Shown here: positions 26,647-37,430 of the stretch, piece by piece | Position numbering within the stretch: position 1 is the first letter of the stretch | Layout: each line of letters begins with the position of its first letter | Assembly (NCBI RefSeq): GCF_001426085.1 | Contig: NZ_LMRR01000012.1 | Coordinates: forward strand, 251,318 to 315,317 | DNA: 64,000 bases | Source: Rhodococcus sp. Leaf278 | Lineage (GTDB): Bacteria; Actinomycetota; Actinomycetes; Mycobacteriales; Mycobacteriaceae | Direction of reading: 5' to 3' | Made by a program: the position numbers and the translations under genes | The notes under the pieces: model-generated | The model's input: only the letters and a program-made list of their open reading frames with translations | The model's database searches: none | Told to the model about the DNA's origin: nothing

Positions 26647-28461
26647 ATGAGATCACGTGGCGCAACCGAGGTGCGGTATCGAGTCGGCGTGGTGCTGGCC
26701 ATCGGAGCCGTGGCCGCTGCCTCGCTCACCGGGTGTACCCCCAAGCCCGACGGTCCGGAACCCGCGGCCCAAGCTTTTCTCGCTGCCTTCGAGTCCAATG
26801 ACATTGCAGCCGCCGCTGCGGACACCGACAAACCCGACGCCGCCGCCACCGCACTGACCGAGGCGTGGACCAATCTGCAGGCCGAGTCGTTGGACGCCCA
26901 GACTACGTCGGTACAAGTCGACGGCGATACCGCCACGGTCGGTTACACATACACCTGGCAGCTGCCCAAGGATCGGGTGTGGACCTACGACGGTCAGCTG
27001 AACATGGGACGCAGCGAGGGCAACTGGGTGGTTCGCTGGACGGCGTCGGACATCCATCCCAAGCTCGGCGACACCCAAACCATGGCGCTGCGCTCGACGG
27101 CAGCCCCGAGGGCCCGCGTCAACGAGCGTTCCGGAACCGATGTCCTGGTGCCCGGCGTCGTCCATCGAATCAAGTTCGACGCAGCGGATGCGAACAATGT
27201 GGTGGCATCGGCGACTGCGTTGTCGACTCTGCTGACTCCGTTCGATGCGTCGATCACAGCGCAGTCCATCGTGGAGTCGGCCACTTCGGTCGACGGCGAC
27301 TACCCGGTGGCGCTGCTGCGGGAGAGCGACTTTCAGCCGATATCGGCTGCACTCACCGAAATTCCCGGTGTCACAGCATCCGACGAGTCGGATCTGGTGT
27401 CGACCGACCCCACATTCGCGCCGGATCTGGTCGGCCAGGTCAAGAAGGCCGTCATCGACGAGGTCGACGGTAAAGCAGGCTGGAGCGTGGTGACCAGCAA
27501 TCGCAACGGCGTCGACGTCGACGTTCTGACCGACACTCCGCCCGAGCCTGCTCCGTCGTTCTCGATCAGTCTCGATCGCAACATCCAGATCGCGGCACAG
27601 CGAGCGGTGAACGCGCGCACCGAACAGGCGATGACGGTAGTCATCCAACCGTCGACAGGTGCGATCCTCGCGGTGGCGCAGAACCCGGCCGCCGACCGGG
27701 ACGGACCGGTGGCGTCCGCCGGTCTGTACCCGCCCGGATCGACGTTCAAGATCATCACCGCCGGCGCAGCAATTTCGAGCGGACTGGCGACCCCGGGCAG
27801 CACGGTTCCGTGCCCGGGTCGCATCGAGATCGGTGAGCGCAGTGTCCCCAACTACAACGAGTTCGCGCTCGGCAATGTGACCATGAGCACCGCGTTCACT
27901 CGATCGTGCAACACCTCGTTCGCGAAGCTCGCCAGCGAGATGTCGCCCGACGCGTTGACCGTGGCGGCATCTCAGTTCGGCGTAGGCCCGGATTACGACG
28001 TCGTCGGGCTGCCGACGGACTCCGGTTCGGTCCCACCCGCGGACGAGCTCGTCCAACGAACCGAAGACGGCTTCGGGCAGGGCAAGGTGGTCGTCTCCAC
28101 CTTCGGCATGGCCCTGGCCGCGGCGACGGTGGCCCACGGTTCGACTCCGGTGCCGAACCTGCTGGTGGGCCGCGACACGGTGATCAGCGGTGATCACCCG
28201 CCGATCGAACCGGCGATGGTCGACGGTCTACGCGGAATGATGCGCTCGGTGGTCACCAGCGGTACGGCCGAGCGGATCGCAGACCAGGGTGAGGTCTACG
28301 GAAAGACCGGTGAGGCCGAGGTCGATGGCGGCTCGCACTCGTGGTTCGTCGGTTATCGAGGCGACATTGCGTTTGCCACGCTCGTGGTGCGTGGAGGCAG
28401 CTCGGACAACGCTGTCGCGGTGACCCGGGAGATGTTCGAGCAGCTGCCGCCGGGGTACTGA
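26647..28461 (+). CDS. Penicillin-binding protein, lipoprotein transpeptidase with MecA-N-like domain
   Basis: The protein has 604 residues from ATG 26647. A lipoprotein signal peptide ends in the lipobox L27-T-G-C30. An NTF2-like/MecA-N domain (about 38-150), a dimerisation-like middle, and a class B transpeptidase domain follow. Active-site motifs: S365-T-F-K368 (PPGSTFKII), S420-C-N422, and K553-T-G555 (YGKTGEAE). It cross-links peptidoglycan at the outer membrane face. The M. tuberculosis equivalent is Rv2864c. A long upstream frame overlaps the GNAT gene and is not used. It converges with the LuxR regulator gene. Confidence 0.93.
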   Translation: MRSRGATEVRYRVGVVLAIGAVAAASLTGCTPKPDGPEPAAQAFLAAFESNDIAAAAADTDKPDAAATALTEAWTNLQAESLDAQTTSVQVDGDTATVGYTYTWQLPKDRVWTYDGQLNMGRSEGNWVVRWTASDIHPKLGDTQTMALRSTAAPRARVNERSGTDVLVPGVVHRIKFDAADANNVVASATALSTLLTPFDASITAQSIVESATSVDGDYPVALLRESDFQPISAALTEIPGVTASDESDLVSTDPTFAPDLVGQVKKAVIDEVDGKAGWSVVTSNRNGVDVDVLTDTPPEPAPSFSISLDRNIQIAAQRAVNARTEQAMTVVIQPSTGAILAVAQNPAADRDGPVASAGLYPPGSTFKIITAGAAISSGLATPGSTVPCPGRIEIGERSVPNYNEFALGNVTMSTAFTRSCNTSFAKLASEMSPDALTVAASQFGVGPDYDVVGLPTDSGSVPPADELVQRTEDGFGQGKVVVSTFGMALAAATVAHGSTPVPNLLVGRDTVISGDHPPIEPAMVDGLRGMMRSVVTSGTAERIADQGEVYGKTGEAEVDGGSHSWFVGYRGDIAFATLVVRGGSSDNAVAVTREMFEQLPPGY

Positions 28462-28473
28462 GCGACCAGTGGG

Positions 28474-29355
28474 TCAGGACGTGACGATGCCCAACCGACG
28501 GCACGCCACCACGGCCTCGTATCGGGTACGAGACTCGGTCTTTCGCATCACGCTCCGCAGGTACGACTTGACCGTTTCGGCACCGATGGACAGGCGTTTC
28601 GCTACCTCGATGTTGGTGCAGCCCAACGCAACCTGTGAGATCACGTCGATTTCACGAGGCGTCAACAGGGGCGAAGCCTGCGGACTGGCCTTGTCCACGT
28701 CGGCGGACAACACTCCCCGGCCGAGGGTCGCTGCCATGCGCGCAGTGACCAGATCGAGTCTGCGTCGGATCTTCTCGTCACCCACCGAGCGCGTGAGATC
28801 GGCCAGTTCCTCGTGAACGCTGCGGAGTTCGGCCGCCCGCGCGAGGTCCGAATCGGGAATCGATCGGGTGGTCGCCAGTAGGCGAATCCTGCGGTCGACC
28901 TCGTCGCGGACGGCTATTTCCTGCCCGAGGCGTCGCGCGGCCGCCGTCATGACGTCGCCGACGTGATCGCCCAGCGGACCGCGCTCGCGTACCGCGGCGT
29001 ACATCACTATCCGAGCGACTCCCGCCACCACCACGGGCATCGCGAGTATCGATTTGAGGCCCTCTCCCAGCACCGGCCGGTCGAAGTGATGGGTGATCGA
29101 CATGGACGATCCGTAATCGCTCACGGCTGCCGGTCTGCGCTGCTCCATGACGCGCCCACCGAGACCCGAGCGAGGTGGGATGGCGAGTCCGTCGAGGCCG
29201 CGGGTGCGGGTGCCCTGGAACTCGCTCAGATACAGAGTGTCCGAGGAGACTTCGCCGCCGAACACGACGGGCACATCCGACGTTGCCGCCACCTGACGTA
29301 GTTCGGCGCGTAGGGCGTCACCGTCACGAGGGCGCAGCAGATTCGAGTGGACCAC
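28474..29355 (-). CDS. LuxR-family transcriptional regulator with GAF-like sensor domain
   Basis: This 293-residue protein starts at GTG 29355 after GGAAGGA. Residues 20-150 look like a GAF domain ([40 protein letters not shown]). A coiled helical linker (about 150-215) leads to the C-terminal LuxR helix-turn-helix ([40 protein letters not shown]). The ligand and targets are unknown. It is divergent from map, with about 138 bp between starts. Confidence 0.88.
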   Translation of the reverse strand: MVHSNLLRPRDGDALRAELRQVAATSDVPVVFGGEVSSDTLYLSEFQGTRTRGLDGLAIPPRSGLGGRVMEQRRPAAVSDYGSSMSITHHFDRPVLGEGLKSILAMPVVVAGVARIVMYAAVRERGPLGDHVGDVMTAAARRLGQEIAVRDEVDRRIRLLATTRSIPDSDLARAAELRSVHEELADLTRSVGDEKIRRRLDLVTARMAATLGRGVLSADVDKASPQASPLLTPREIDVISQVALGCTNIEVAKRLSIGAETVKSYLRSVMRKTESRTRYEAVVACRRLGIVTS

Positions 29356-29479
29356 GATGCGTTCCTTCCTCCAGACGGCGGTCAGCGATGAACGTGACCC
29401 ACATCATATCCACTGTCGAGAACGATCATCCGATGGCCCGCGCATCCTGCGCAGGTCGGAGTGTGGGTACGAGGCCGAC

Positions 29480-29485
29480 TACTCT
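29480..29485 (+). promoter_or_regulatory. Candidate -10 element of map, near-leaderless
   Basis: TACTCT matches TANNNT and ends 7 bases before ATG 29493. No ribosome site is present. Confidence 0.4.
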
Positions 29486-29492
29486 GGGGCAC

Positions 29493-30368
29493 ATGTCTGT
29501 GACCGCCGAGAGCAAGCCCCGTCAGCCACTCGTACCAGGCGTCGTATCGCCCGTTCTCGCGGTGCCCAAGTCGATCGAGCGACCCGAATACGCGTGGAAG
29601 TCCACCGTTGCCGAAGGAAGCGAACCGTGGGTGCAGACTCCCGAGGTGATCGAGAAGATGCGCGTGGCGTCGACGATCGCGGCCAGGGCACTCCAGGAAG
29701 CGGGCCGCGCGGTGGCACCGGGAGTGACGACCGACGAGCTCGACCGGATCGCACACGAGTACATGATCGATCACGGCGCATATCCGTCGACGTTGGGCTA
29801 CAAGGGATTTCCCAAGTCGTGCTGCACCTCGCTCAACGAGGTCATCTGTCACGGCATTCCCGACTCGACGGTGATCCAGGACGGTGACATCGTCAACATC
29901 GATGTCACCGCGTACATCGACGGAGTGCACGGCGATACCAACGCAACCTTCCTGGCCGGCAACGTCTCCGAGGAGGCTCGCCTTCTCGTGGAGCGCACGC
30001 ACGAGGCCACGATGCGGGCCATCAAAGCCGTCAAGCCGGGTCGCGCGCTGAACGTCGTGGGCCGCGTCATCGAGTCGTATGCGCATCGGTTCGGGTACGG
30101 AGTGGTCGAGGATTTCACCGGACACGGGATCGGTACCACTTTCCACAACGGTCTCGTCGTTCTGCACTACGACCAGCCGTCGGTGGACACCGTCATCGAG
30201 CCCGGAATGACCTTCACGATCGAACCGATGATCAACCTGGGCACGATCAACGCCGAGATGTGGGACGACGGCTGGACGGTGGTCACACACGACAAGAAGT
30301 GGACAGCGCAGTTCGAGCACACCCTTGTGGTCACCGATACGGGCAGCGAGATTCTGACTCTCCCGTGA
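29493..30368 (+). CDS. map: Methionine aminopeptidase (type Ic, N-terminally extended)
   Basis: The protein has 291 residues from ATG 29493. A 40-residue N-terminal extension carries the PxxP-like [18 protein letters not shown] typical of the longer actinobacterial enzyme (MapB type). The pita-bread core follows, with metal ligands in [19 protein letters not shown] (two Asp), GHGIGTTFH (His), FTIEPMI (Glu) and AQFEHTLVV (Glu). It removes the N-terminal Met from new proteins. Its stop overlaps the cobQ start by GTGA. Confidence 0.95.
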   Translation: MSVTAESKPRQPLVPGVVSPVLAVPKSIERPEYAWKSTVAEGSEPWVQTPEVIEKMRVASTIAARALQEAGRAVAPGVTTDELDRIAHEYMIDHGAYPSTLGYKGFPKSCCTSLNEVICHGIPDSTVIQDGDIVNIDVTAYIDGVHGDTNATFLAGNVSEEARLLVERTHEATMRAIKAVKPGRALNVVGRVIESYAHRFGYGVVEDFTGHGIGTTFHNGLVVLHYDQPSVDTVIEPGMTFTIEPMINLGTINAEMWDDGWTVVTHDKKWTAQFEHTLVVTDTGSEILTLP

Positions 30369-31900
30369 GCCTGAAAGGTGCCCTGCTGGTTGCGGGGACG
30401 ACGTCGGATGCGGGCAAGAGTGTGTTGGTCTCCGGTCTGTGTCGCATGTTGGCGAGACGGGGAGTGCGGGTGGCTCCGTTCAAGGCGCAGAACATGTCCA
30501 ACAATTCGGTGGTCACGCTCGACGGCGGCGAGATCGGGCGGGCGCAGGCGATGCAGGCGGCGGCCTGCGGCCTCGAGCCGAGTGTCCGTTTCAATCCGGT
30601 GTTGCTCAAACCAGGAAGCGACCGGACCTCGCAGTTGGTGGTGCGGGGTCGGGCCGTGGCGCAGGTGAGTGCGAGCAATTACATCGAGCATCGGCAGTCG
30701 CTGCGCGCCGTGGTGGCGGAAGAATTAGCCTCTCTGCGTGCAGAATTCGACGTGGTGATCTGCGAGGGAGCGGGTTCGCCCGCCGAGATCAATCTGCGTG
30801 CAACCGATTTGGCCAATATGGGACTGGCGACTGCGGCTGCTCTGCCGGTGATCGTGGTGGGCGACATCGATCGTGGGGGAGTGCTCGCCCACCTGTTCGG
30901 CACCGTTGCCGTCCTGTCTCCGGAAGACCAGGCGCTCGTCGCGGGATTCGTGATCAACAAGTTTCGCGGTGATCCGGTGCTGTTGGCACCCGGTCTCGAT
31001 CAGTTGCATGCACTGACGGGGCGGCCGACGTACGGAGTCGTTCCGTTCGCGGACGGATTGTGGATGGATGCGGAGGATTCCCTCGGTACGGTTGCCGACG
31101 CTCCGGTGGGCAGGCCGCGTCCTCCCGTCGGATCCCAGTGGTTACGGGTCGCGGCGGTGCGGTTGCCGAGAATCTCCAATACGACCGATGTCGAGGCGCT
31201 GGCATGCGAGCCAGGGGTGTCGGTGCACTGGGTCACCGAACCCTCTCGGCTCGAGGATGTTGATCTGGTGGTCGTACCCGGCAGTAAGTCCACGGTGTCG
31301 GATCTGGAGTGGTTGCGGCGCACCGGTCTTGCTCGCGCCATCTCCGAGCGCGCCGCTGCGGGACTCCCATTGCTGGGGATCTGCGGCGGCTACCAGATGC
31401 TCGGCCGAACGATCGCGGATGCGGTCGAGTCGGGTGTCGGTGTGGTCGAGGGGCTCGGTCTGCTCGATCTCGACATCGAGTTCGCGGCCGAGAAAGTGCT
31501 CGAGCAGGCGTCGGGTCGGGCAGAGCGGTTCGGTGCCCAGGCGGTGTCCGGGTACGAGATTCATCACGGACGGGTAGTTCGGAACGGTGACGATGCATTG
31601 CTGACAGCGTCTTCGGGCGATCGCGAGGGCAGTGTGCGCGGCAGTGTCGTGGGAACCCATTGGCACGGCCTTCTCGAGTCCGACGATTTCAGACGATCCT
31701 TTCTTGCCTGGGTGGCGGCGAAGTCGGGTCGCGAGGGATTTCTGGTGGCCCCTGCTACGTCGGTCGAGGCGCTGCGGGAGCAGCAGTTGGACCTGCTGGC
31801 CGATTTGGTGGAAGACAACCTCGACGTCGACTCCGTACTCGATCTCATCGAGCACGGAGTCGATCCGAGCCTCGACACGATCGTGAGCTTCATGTCGTGA
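30365..31900 (+). CDS. cobQ: Cobyric acid synthase (amide transfer in adenosylcobalamin synthesis)
   Basis: The protein has 511 residues from GTG 30365, overlapping map by 4 bases. The N-terminal P-loop synthetase domain has [10 protein letters not shown] (11-20), [11 protein letters not shown] and [17 protein letters not shown]. The C-terminal class I glutamine amidotransferase domain has the Cys nucleophile in [12 protein letters not shown] and the His in GTHWHGLLE. It amidates four carboxyls of adenosylcobyrinic a,c-diamide. It is 5.5 kb from the cobO/cobB cluster and has no riboswitch of its own in view. M. tuberculosis calls a similar protein cobQ1. Confidence 0.95.
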   Translation: MSLKGALLVAGTTSDAGKSVLVSGLCRMLARRGVRVAPFKAQNMSNNSVVTLDGGEIGRAQAMQAAACGLEPSVRFNPVLLKPGSDRTSQLVVRGRAVAQVSASNYIEHRQSLRAVVAEELASLRAEFDVVICEGAGSPAEINLRATDLANMGLATAAALPVIVVGDIDRGGVLAHLFGTVAVLSPEDQALVAGFVINKFRGDPVLLAPGLDQLHALTGRPTYGVVPFADGLWMDAEDSLGTVADAPVGRPRPPVGSQWLRVAAVRLPRISNTTDVEALACEPGVSVHWVTEPSRLEDVDLVVVPGSKSTVSDLEWLRRTGLARAISERAAAGLPLLGICGGYQMLGRTIADAVESGVGVVEGLGLLDLDIEFAAEKVLEQASGRAERFGAQAVSGYEIHHGRVVRNGDDALLTASSGDREGSVRGSVVGTHWHGLLESDDFRRSFLAWVAAKSGREGFLVAPATSVEALREQQLDLLADLVEDNLDVDSVLDLIEHGVDPSLDTIVSFMS

Positions 31901-31970
31901 TCGGCCTCGTCCTTGCCGGTCGGGGGCCTGGACTTCCTCGGCTTCGGCAAGAGGCAGTACCGTCGTCGTC

Positions 31971-32537
31971 ATGGAGTTCACGCATGTGAGTGCTGCGGGC
32001 GGGAAATGTTCGGTGCGAGTCGCGGGACCCGACAGCAGGCACGCCGTTCTGTTGCTTCCCGATGCAGATGATTCGGTGGATGTGTACGACGCAGTCAGCG
32101 AACGGCTGCACAATTCGGACCTGAAAACCGTTGCGCTGGAGAGCATCGACGGCGTGAGCGACGAGGCGATCCTGGCTGTTCTCGACGAGCTGAAGCTGTC
32201 GTGGGTGCACCTCGTCGGCAGTGGCGCGGGTGCAGAATCTGCGTGGACTCTGGCAGCGAAGACCTTCGGCCGTTTTGCCAGCCTGATCGCGGTGAACCGG
32301 TGTCACCCGGCGATCGCCGACGAGCAGGGTTCGGTGCGGGCTCCGGACTGCCCGCCCGTCGAGCTACCGACGACCCTGGTGGTCGGCAACTCACTCGGCC
32401 GGGCAGCCGCCGATGCCAGCGGCCGGTTCGTCTACGCAGACTTCAGGGTGGTCCAACTCGACGGGGCGCGGAACATCCCCATCGACGCATCGGCGGCGCT
32501 GGCTACAGAGATCGTGCTCCGCACCAGCCCCTGGTGA
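31971..32537 (+). CDS. Small alpha/beta-hydrolase-fold protein lacking the catalytic serine
   Basis: This 188-residue protein starts at ATG 31971. The pattern HAVLLLPDADDSVDVYDAVSE and WVHLVGSGAGAESAW resembles the first strands and nucleophile elbow of alpha/beta hydrolases. The elbow reads G-S-G-A-G instead of G-x-S-x-G, so the nucleophile position is Gly, and no clear late His motif is seen. The length is short for the fold (usual about 250 or more), suggesting a reduced, probably non-catalytic member. It converges end to end with mtr. I do not recognise a named family. Confidence 0.6.
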   Translation: MEFTHVSAAGGKCSVRVAGPDSRHAVLLLPDADDSVDVYDAVSERLHNSDLKTVALESIDGVSDEAILAVLDELKLSWVHLVGSGAGAESAWTLAAKTFGRFASLIAVNRCHPAIADEQGSVRAPDCPPVELPTTLVVGNSLGRAAADASGRFVYADFRVVQLDGARNIPIDASAALATEIVLRTSPW

Positions 32538-33929
32538 TCAGAACTTCAGGTCGAGGCCCAGCAGTGCGTTCTCGACAACCTCGGGTAGTGCTGGATGAAT
32601 CCAGTACTGGCCGCGAGCCATGTCCTGGGCAGACAACCCGAAGCTCATGGCCTGGATGAGGGGCTGAATCACCGTGGGTGCCTGTGCGCCGATGATGTGA
32701 GCTCCCAGGATTTTGCCCGTGCCCTTTTCGGCGATGATCTTGCACAGACCTTCGCTGTCCTCCATCGCCCAGCCGTAGGCGACGTCGCCGTAGTTCTGGA
32801 CCTTCACGGTGATGTCCAACCCCGCGTCGCGGGCTTGTTCCTCGGTCATGCCCACCTCGGCGATCTGTGGATCGGTGAACACCGCCGCAGGAACGAACCG
32901 GTGGTCGTTCTTGCGCAGAGTCGAGGTGTCACCGTTCCACGCGTCCTGGAGCAGGTTGTACTGAACAACCCGAGCTTCCTGGTTGGCCACGTGCTTGAGC
33001 TGGTACGGCGACGAGACGTCGCCCAGCGCGAACACGCCCTCGGCGGTGGTGCGGCCGAATTCGTCCACCACGATGCGACCCTCGTCGTCCAGCTCGATGC
33101 CTGCCGTGCCCAGATCGAGTTTGTCTCCATTCGGTTCCCGGCCGACGGCGACGAGGAACGCGTCGCCCAGAACCTTGGTGCCGTCGGCCAGTTCGACGCC
33201 GTGCAGCGTGCCCTCGGTGACCGGACGGGTCTCGCCGGCCTCGAGATGGACGTCCCACTTGGCACGCGCCAGTTCGGTGAAACGCTTCGAGATATCGGCA
33301 TCGAGCGCGCGCAGCAGCGCGTCCTTCCTGGCGACGATCGATACCTTGGAACCGAGAGCCGAGAAGACATGCGCGAATTCTGCTGCGATGTAACCGGATC
33401 CGAGAATCACCAGGTGTTCGGGAAGCTCCGGCAGGCGCATCACGTCACTGTTGGTGTGATAGCTGATGCCCGAATCGGCAATGGCCTGTGGGACTGTCGG
33501 CCGTGATCCGGCCGCGATGACGATCTGGTCGGCGGTGATGACGGTGCCGGTGCCGGTATCGATCGTGCGAGGGCCGACGAACGTCGCGTGGCCCTCGAAC
33601 AACGTGAGATTGGGGCTGCCCTCGGCGCGGTAGTGCTTGCCGCCCTCGGAGATCGGGTCGATCCGTCCGAAGACTCGATCGACGATGTCGCGCCAGCGGA
33701 CCGAGTCCACATGGGCGTCGACTCCGTACTTCGCCGAGTCTCGCACCGTCCGTGCAACTTCGGCCGCGTAGACGAACATTTTCGTGGGGATGCACCCGAC
33801 GTTCAGGCACGTGCCACCGAACGTGGAATTCTCCTCGAGCAGCGCGATCTTCTTGTTGTCGAAGCGTGAATCGGCGATGGAGTTACCCGATCCGGAGCCG
33901 ATGATCGCGATGTCGAAATGTTCGGTCAT
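32538..33929 (-). CDS. mtr: Mycothione reductase
   Basis: The protein has 463 residues from ATG 33929. This FAD/NADPH disulfide reductase has FAD motif [12 protein letters not shown], the redox pair C41-LNVG-C46 in [13 protein letters not shown], the NADPH motif [37 protein letters not shown], and the dimer-interface His-Pro in [17 protein letters not shown]. The sequence follows M. tuberculosis Mtr rather than lipoamide dehydrogenase. It recycles oxidised mycothiol, the actinobacterial thiol. The long in-frame extension to 34721 runs antisense through the hydrolase gene and is rejected. The start overlaps the upstream hydrolase stop by ATGA. Confidence 0.95.
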   Translation of the reverse strand: MTEHFDIAIIGSGSGNSIADSRFDNKKIALLEENSTFGGTCLNVGCIPTKMFVYAAEVARTVRDSAKYGVDAHVDSVRWRDIVDRVFGRIDPISEGGKHYRAEGSPNLTLFEGHATFVGPRTIDTGTGTVITADQIVIAAGSRPTVPQAIADSGISYHTNSDVMRLPELPEHLVILGSGYIAAEFAHVFSALGSKVSIVARKDALLRALDADISKRFTELARAKWDVHLEAGETRPVTEGTLHGVELADGTKVLGDAFLVAVGREPNGDKLDLGTAGIELDDEGRIVVDEFGRTTAEGVFALGDVSSPYQLKHVANQEARVVQYNLLQDAWNGDTSTLRKNDHRFVPAAVFTDPQIAEVGMTEEQARDAGLDITVKVQNYGDVAYGWAMEDSEGLCKIIAEKGTGKILGAHIIGAQAPTVIQPLIQAMSFGLSAQDMARGQYWIHPALPEVVENALLGLDLKF

Positions 33930-34966
33930 GAAATGTGCCCGCTCTCGCTGTGGTCCTTGCCGGACGCATGGTCGGTGCTTTCTCCTCGGTGCAACCACTC
34001 GAGCCACTCGTCCATTTCCTCGAATGCCCGTAACCGTGGGCTCTCGGTGGACAGAAACACGTCGTGGCGGGCGCCCTCGATGGGCACGATTGTCGTACGG
34101 TCGCCCAGGCAACCGGCCCAGCGGGCAATCTGGCGGACGTCGAGTACGGCATCTGCAGCGTCTACGGCCGAGCTGTAACGACGGGAGAAATGCGTCACCT
34201 TCGAGCGAAGTATCAGCGAGGGAATGCCGATGTCGAGGCCTCGGTGCAGCTCGGCGTGTCCGTGGCGGACGGCGCGAATCCACCCGAAAGTGATGGGAAA
34301 GCCTGCCAATGGTTTCCAGTCGAGGTCGTAGTCCCATTCGCCGTTCTCCGACGCAGCGAGCGACAACCCATACGTGTCGAGCCCACTGCCGGGGACCTTC
34401 TTCTTGGACCCGAACCGGCCGATCACGTTGATCGCTGCCGTCCCGACAGTGCGAATTGCGGGCGGGCCCTGGAGGTCGAACCATGGGCTGTTCAACACCA
34501 CGCCTGCCAAGCCCAACCCGGCCGAGCCGCCCTCCCGACGGTTGAGGCGGTTCAGCCATAGCGGCAGCACGAGGCCGCCTGTCGAGTGCGCCATCAGCAG
34601 TATCGGCACATCCTCGCGCTCGGTGCGAACCAGGCTCAGCGCCTCGTTCAGTTCGGCGTCGTACAACGCCAGATCGGTCACGAAGTGCGCAGTCTGTCCC
34701 TCGCGGCGCGAACGCCCGCACTTACGCAGATCCAGAGCGTAGAACGCATATCCCTTCGCCGCGAAGTGCTCGGCGATGTGCCGCTGGAAGAAGTAGTCGG
34801 TGAAACCGTGGACGTAGATCACCGCGCGCTCGAAGTTGGCGGTGCCGGGCGGTTGATACCGCACGAGAGTGGCCTCGACCTGCCCTTCGCCGTCCGGATC
34901 GTTGCCGAGAGGAATGGTCGTCTGTTCGTAGCCGTCGCCGAGGACGTCGGGCACCCAGGTAGTCAC
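33926..34966 (-). CDS. Alpha/beta hydrolase, monoacylglycerol-lipase-like (serine aminopeptidase S33 group)
   Basis: This 346-residue protein has oxyanion-side [20 protein letters not shown], the nucleophile Ser in [15 protein letters not shown] (AHSTG, with Ala in place of the first Gly), and the catalytic His in [11 protein letters not shown]. There is no signal peptide. The ATGA overlap with mtr indicates coupled translation, and the same pair occurs in M. tuberculosis (Rv2854-Rv2855). A role in lipid ester hydrolysis is family-based. Confidence 0.88.
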   Translation of the reverse strand: MTTWVPDVLGDGYEQTTIPLGNDPDGEGQVEATLVRYQPPGTANFERAVIYVHGFTDYFFQRHIAEHFAAKGYAFYALDLRKCGRSRREGQTAHFVTDLALYDAELNEALSLVRTEREDVPILLMAHSTGGLVLPLWLNRLNRREGGSAGLGLAGVVLNSPWFDLQGPPAIRTVGTAAINVIGRFGSKKKVPGSGLDTYGLSLAASENGEWDYDLDWKPLAGFPITFGWIRAVRHGHAELHRGLDIGIPSLILRSKVTHFSRRYSSAVDAADAVLDVRQIARWAGCLGDRTTIVPIEGARHDVFLSTESPRLRAFEEMDEWLEWLHRGESTDHASGKDHSESGHIS

Positions 34967-35142
34967 AGATCACAACTGTAGTGGGCGCCGCAGACGTCGT
35001 CCGAGGAGCACAATCGAGAGCGGGTTGACGTGGTGTCCGATGGGGTAGGCCCAGCTAGTAACCTGACCGCATCGGGTGAACAACCCTCGAACAGCAGAGT
35101 TCTCCGGTCGAGACCGCCACAGACAAGGAAGTCGATTCTCCA

Positions 35143-36663
35143 GTGTCCACAGAAGAGCAGGGTAAACGGATCAAGACCGACGTCGTTCTGGTCGGTGCCG
35201 GAATCATGAGCGCCACCCTCGGTGCGCTGCTCCGTCAGCTCGAGCCGAACTGGTCGATCGACGTCTACGAGCGGCTCGACGCGGCGGCGGCCGAGAGCAG
35301 CGACGCGTGGAACAACGCGGGTACCGGTCATTCGGCGCTGTGCGAACTGAACTACACCCCGCAGAACAAGGACGGCAGCGTCGATATCTCGAAGGCGCTC
35401 AACGTCAACGAGCAGTTCCAGGTGTCGCGGCAGTTCTGGTCGCACGGCATCGAGGCGGGCGTGCTCTCCGACGCCAAGAACTTCATCAACCCCATTCCGC
35501 ATGTGAGCTTCGTGCACGGAGCCGACAATGCGAAGTACCTGCGTGCGCGGTACGAGGCGCTCGTGGGCAACCCGCTGTTCGCCGGTATGGAATACATCGA
35601 CTCGAAGGACGAGTTCTCGGCTCGCCTGCCGTTGATGGCGAAGGGCCGTGACTTCTCGGATCCGGTAGCCCTCAACTGGAGCCAGGAAGGTACCGACGTC
35701 GATTTCGGTGCGCTGACCAAGCAGCTGCTCAACTACCTGTCGGCCGCGGGCGGCACCGTCCACTTCGGCCACGACGTTCGCAACATCACCAAGCAGTCCG
35801 ACGGCACCTGGGACATCAAAGTCGCCAACCAGCGGACGGGCGTGAAGAAGACCGTCAACGCCAAATTCGTTTTCGTGGGGGCAGGCGGCGGCGCACTGCA
35901 CCTGCTGCAGAAGTCCGGCATCGCGGAGATCAAGGGCTTCGGTGGTTTCCCGGTCAGCGGCGAGTGGCTGCGCTGCACCAACCCCGAACTCATCGCGCAG
36001 CATTCGGCCAAGGTGTACGGCAAGGCGTCGGTGGGCGCTCCACCCATGTCCGTGCCCCACCTCGACACCCGGGTGATCAACGGTGAGCAGGGTCTGCTGT
36101 TCGGTCCGTACGCCGGGTGGTCGCCCAAGTTCCTCAAGCAGGGCAAGATCACCGACCTGCCCGGCTCGGTCAAGCCCGGCAACCTGATGTCCATGCTCGG
36201 TGTCGGTGTGACCGAACTCGGCCTCGTCAAGTACCTCGTCAGCGAGCTGGCGCAATCGCAGGCCGATCGGGTGGAGACTCTGCGCGAGTTCGCACCCACG
36301 GTGATCGCCAAGGACTGGGAGCTGGTCACCGCTGGTCAGCGCGTCCAGGTCATCCGTAAGAAGGGACGCGGCGGTGTGCTCGAGTTCGGCACCGCTGTGG
36401 TCAACGCAGCGGACGGCACGATCGCCGGCTTGCTCGGAGCCTCGCCCGGTGCGTCCACCGCAGTCCCGGCCATGCTGGACGTACTGCAGCGGTGCTTCGG
36501 CGACAAGTACGACGCCTGGCAGCCCAAGCTGAAAGAAATGGTCCCGTCACTGGGGGTCAAGCTCGCCCAGAACAGCTCGTTGTTCGACGAGGTCTGGGCC
36601 TGGACCTCGAAGACACTGGAGCTGGAAAATTCGCGTGAGCTCGCACAGCCCACGGGTGTGTGA
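35143..36663 (+). CDS. mqo: Malate:quinone oxidoreductase
   Basis: The protein has 506 residues from GTG 35143, with AAGGAA upstream. The FAD-binding N-terminus [20 protein letters not shown] is followed by the family blocks [51 protein letters not shown] and [14 protein letters not shown]. It is a membrane-associated TCA enzyme that oxidises malate and passes electrons to menaquinone. A TAACCT -10-like element at 35059-35064 could be its promoter. It is coupled by overlap to the acetyltransferase gene. Confidence 0.96.
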   Translation: MSTEEQGKRIKTDVVLVGAGIMSATLGALLRQLEPNWSIDVYERLDAAAAESSDAWNNAGTGHSALCELNYTPQNKDGSVDISKALNVNEQFQVSRQFWSHGIEAGVLSDAKNFINPIPHVSFVHGADNAKYLRARYEALVGNPLFAGMEYIDSKDEFSARLPLMAKGRDFSDPVALNWSQEGTDVDFGALTKQLLNYLSAAGGTVHFGHDVRNITKQSDGTWDIKVANQRTGVKKTVNAKFVFVGAGGGALHLLQKSGIAEIKGFGGFPVSGEWLRCTNPELIAQHSAKVYGKASVGAPPMSVPHLDTRVINGEQGLLFGPYAGWSPKFLKQGKITDLPGSVKPGNLMSMLGVGVTELGLVKYLVSELAQSQADRVETLREFAPTVIAKDWELVTAGQRVQVIRKKGRGGVLEFGTAVVNAADGTIAGLLGASPGASTAVPAMLDVLQRCFGDKYDAWQPKLKEMVPSLGVKLAQNSSLFDEVWAWTSKTLELENSRELAQPTGV

Positions 36664-37151
36664 TAGCAAAAGGTATGAATACGCAAGCAGCAGCTCTCAA
36701 ACGATCATGGGCACTAGACCTGTCCAACAACACGTTGTACGACCTGTTGAAGCTGCGCGTCGAGGTGTTCGTGGTCGAGCAGGCATGCGCGTATCCGGAA
36801 TTGGACGGGCGCGACCTGCTGACCGAGACACGACACTTCTGGCTCGAACGAGACGGGGAGGTGGTGTGCACGCTCCGTCTGCTCGAGGAGCACGACGACG
36901 GTGAGAAGGCGTTCCGTATCGGCCGCCTCTGCACCCAGCGATCGGCCCGAGGACAGGGCCACACCACGCGGATCCTGCGGGCAGCGCTCGCTGAAGTGGG
37001 CTCCGCGCCGTGCCGCATCAACGCTCAGAGCTACCTCGTCGACATGTACGCCAAGCACGGCTTCCTGCCCGACGGTGAGGAAGTTCTCGAGGACGGTATT
37101 CCGCACACCCCGATGCGTCGGGGTGGCGGCACCGCCTGGAGCGAGGCCTGA
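36660..37151 (+). CDS. ElaA-like GNAT acetyltransferase
   Basis: This 163-residue protein has the ElaA/GNAT pattern [48 protein letters not shown] and the CoA loop [21 protein letters not shown]. The GTG at 36660 overlaps the mqo stop (GTGA). An ATG at 36675 would remove five residues but its AAAAGG is too close (1 base). The mqo-acetyltransferase pairing matches Rv2852c-Rv2851c. The substrate is unknown. A 19-bp hairpin 52 bases after the stop closes the unit. Confidence 0.87.
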   Translation: MIAKGMNTQAAALKRSWALDLSNNTLYDLLKLRVEVFVVEQACAYPELDGRDLLTETRHFWLERDGEVVCTLRLLEEHDDGEKAFRIGRLCTQRSARGQGHTTRILRAALAEVGSAPCRINAQSYLVDMYAKHGFLPDGEEVLEDGIPHTPMRRGGGTAWSEA

Positions 37152-37203
37152 CCTCCTGCACGACTCGATAATTGGTGAGGTCGTTCCGCAGGCTCCACTC
37201 CCG

Positions 37204-37246
37204 GAACGAATGCCACACACGGACCTACCGTGTGTGGCATTCGTTC
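37204..37246 (+). terminator. Perfect 19-bp hairpin between mqo unit and cobalamin riboswitch
   Basis: GAACGAATGCCACACACGG (37204-37222) pairs perfectly with 37228-37246 around an ACCTA loop. TTCGTTC but no pure T-run follows. It is the longest perfect stem seen in the window and insulates the riboswitch-controlled operon from mqo readthrough. Confidence 0.8.
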
Positions 37247-37371
37247 GTTCGGCGGTAGTGTTCCGTTCGAAGTCGGTTGCGGAGAAGTCCTGTACGAATC
37301 AGGCGCGGTCCCGCCACTGTGTTCAGGAGTTCCTTCGTTCAGCAGTTTCTCCTGTCAGCCAGATCGCCGCC
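37245..37371 (+). promoter_or_regulatory. Cobalamin (AdoCbl-type) riboswitch controlling the chelatase-cobO-cobB operon
   Basis: The conserved core GCGGTCCCGCCACTGTG lies at 37304-37320. The downstream B12-box-like segment GTCAGCCAGATCGCCGCC is at 37354-37371. The leading arm is CGAAGTCGGTTGCGG (about 37268-37282). Edges are approximate. The start codon at 37431 lies 60 bases beyond the core, and its GAAGGGA ribosome site could be masked when cobalamin binds, the usual translational mode in actinobacteria. The mode here is inference. Confidence 0.85.
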
Positions 37372-37430
37372 CGGCTTCGCTTTTATACCGAACGCCCGGC
37401 GCGGAACTCCGGGCACGAAGGGAATTGGCT

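Noticed and set aside
26653-28197. 514-codon antisense frame opposite the PBP gene
   Set aside because: It is a composition-driven shadow; the PBP frame carries SxxK, SxN and KTG.
33930-34721. 264-codon N-terminal extension of mtr
   Set aside because: It lies antisense within the lipase-like hydrolase gene, and the Mtr family starts at the ATG at 33929, which overlaps the hydrolase stop.
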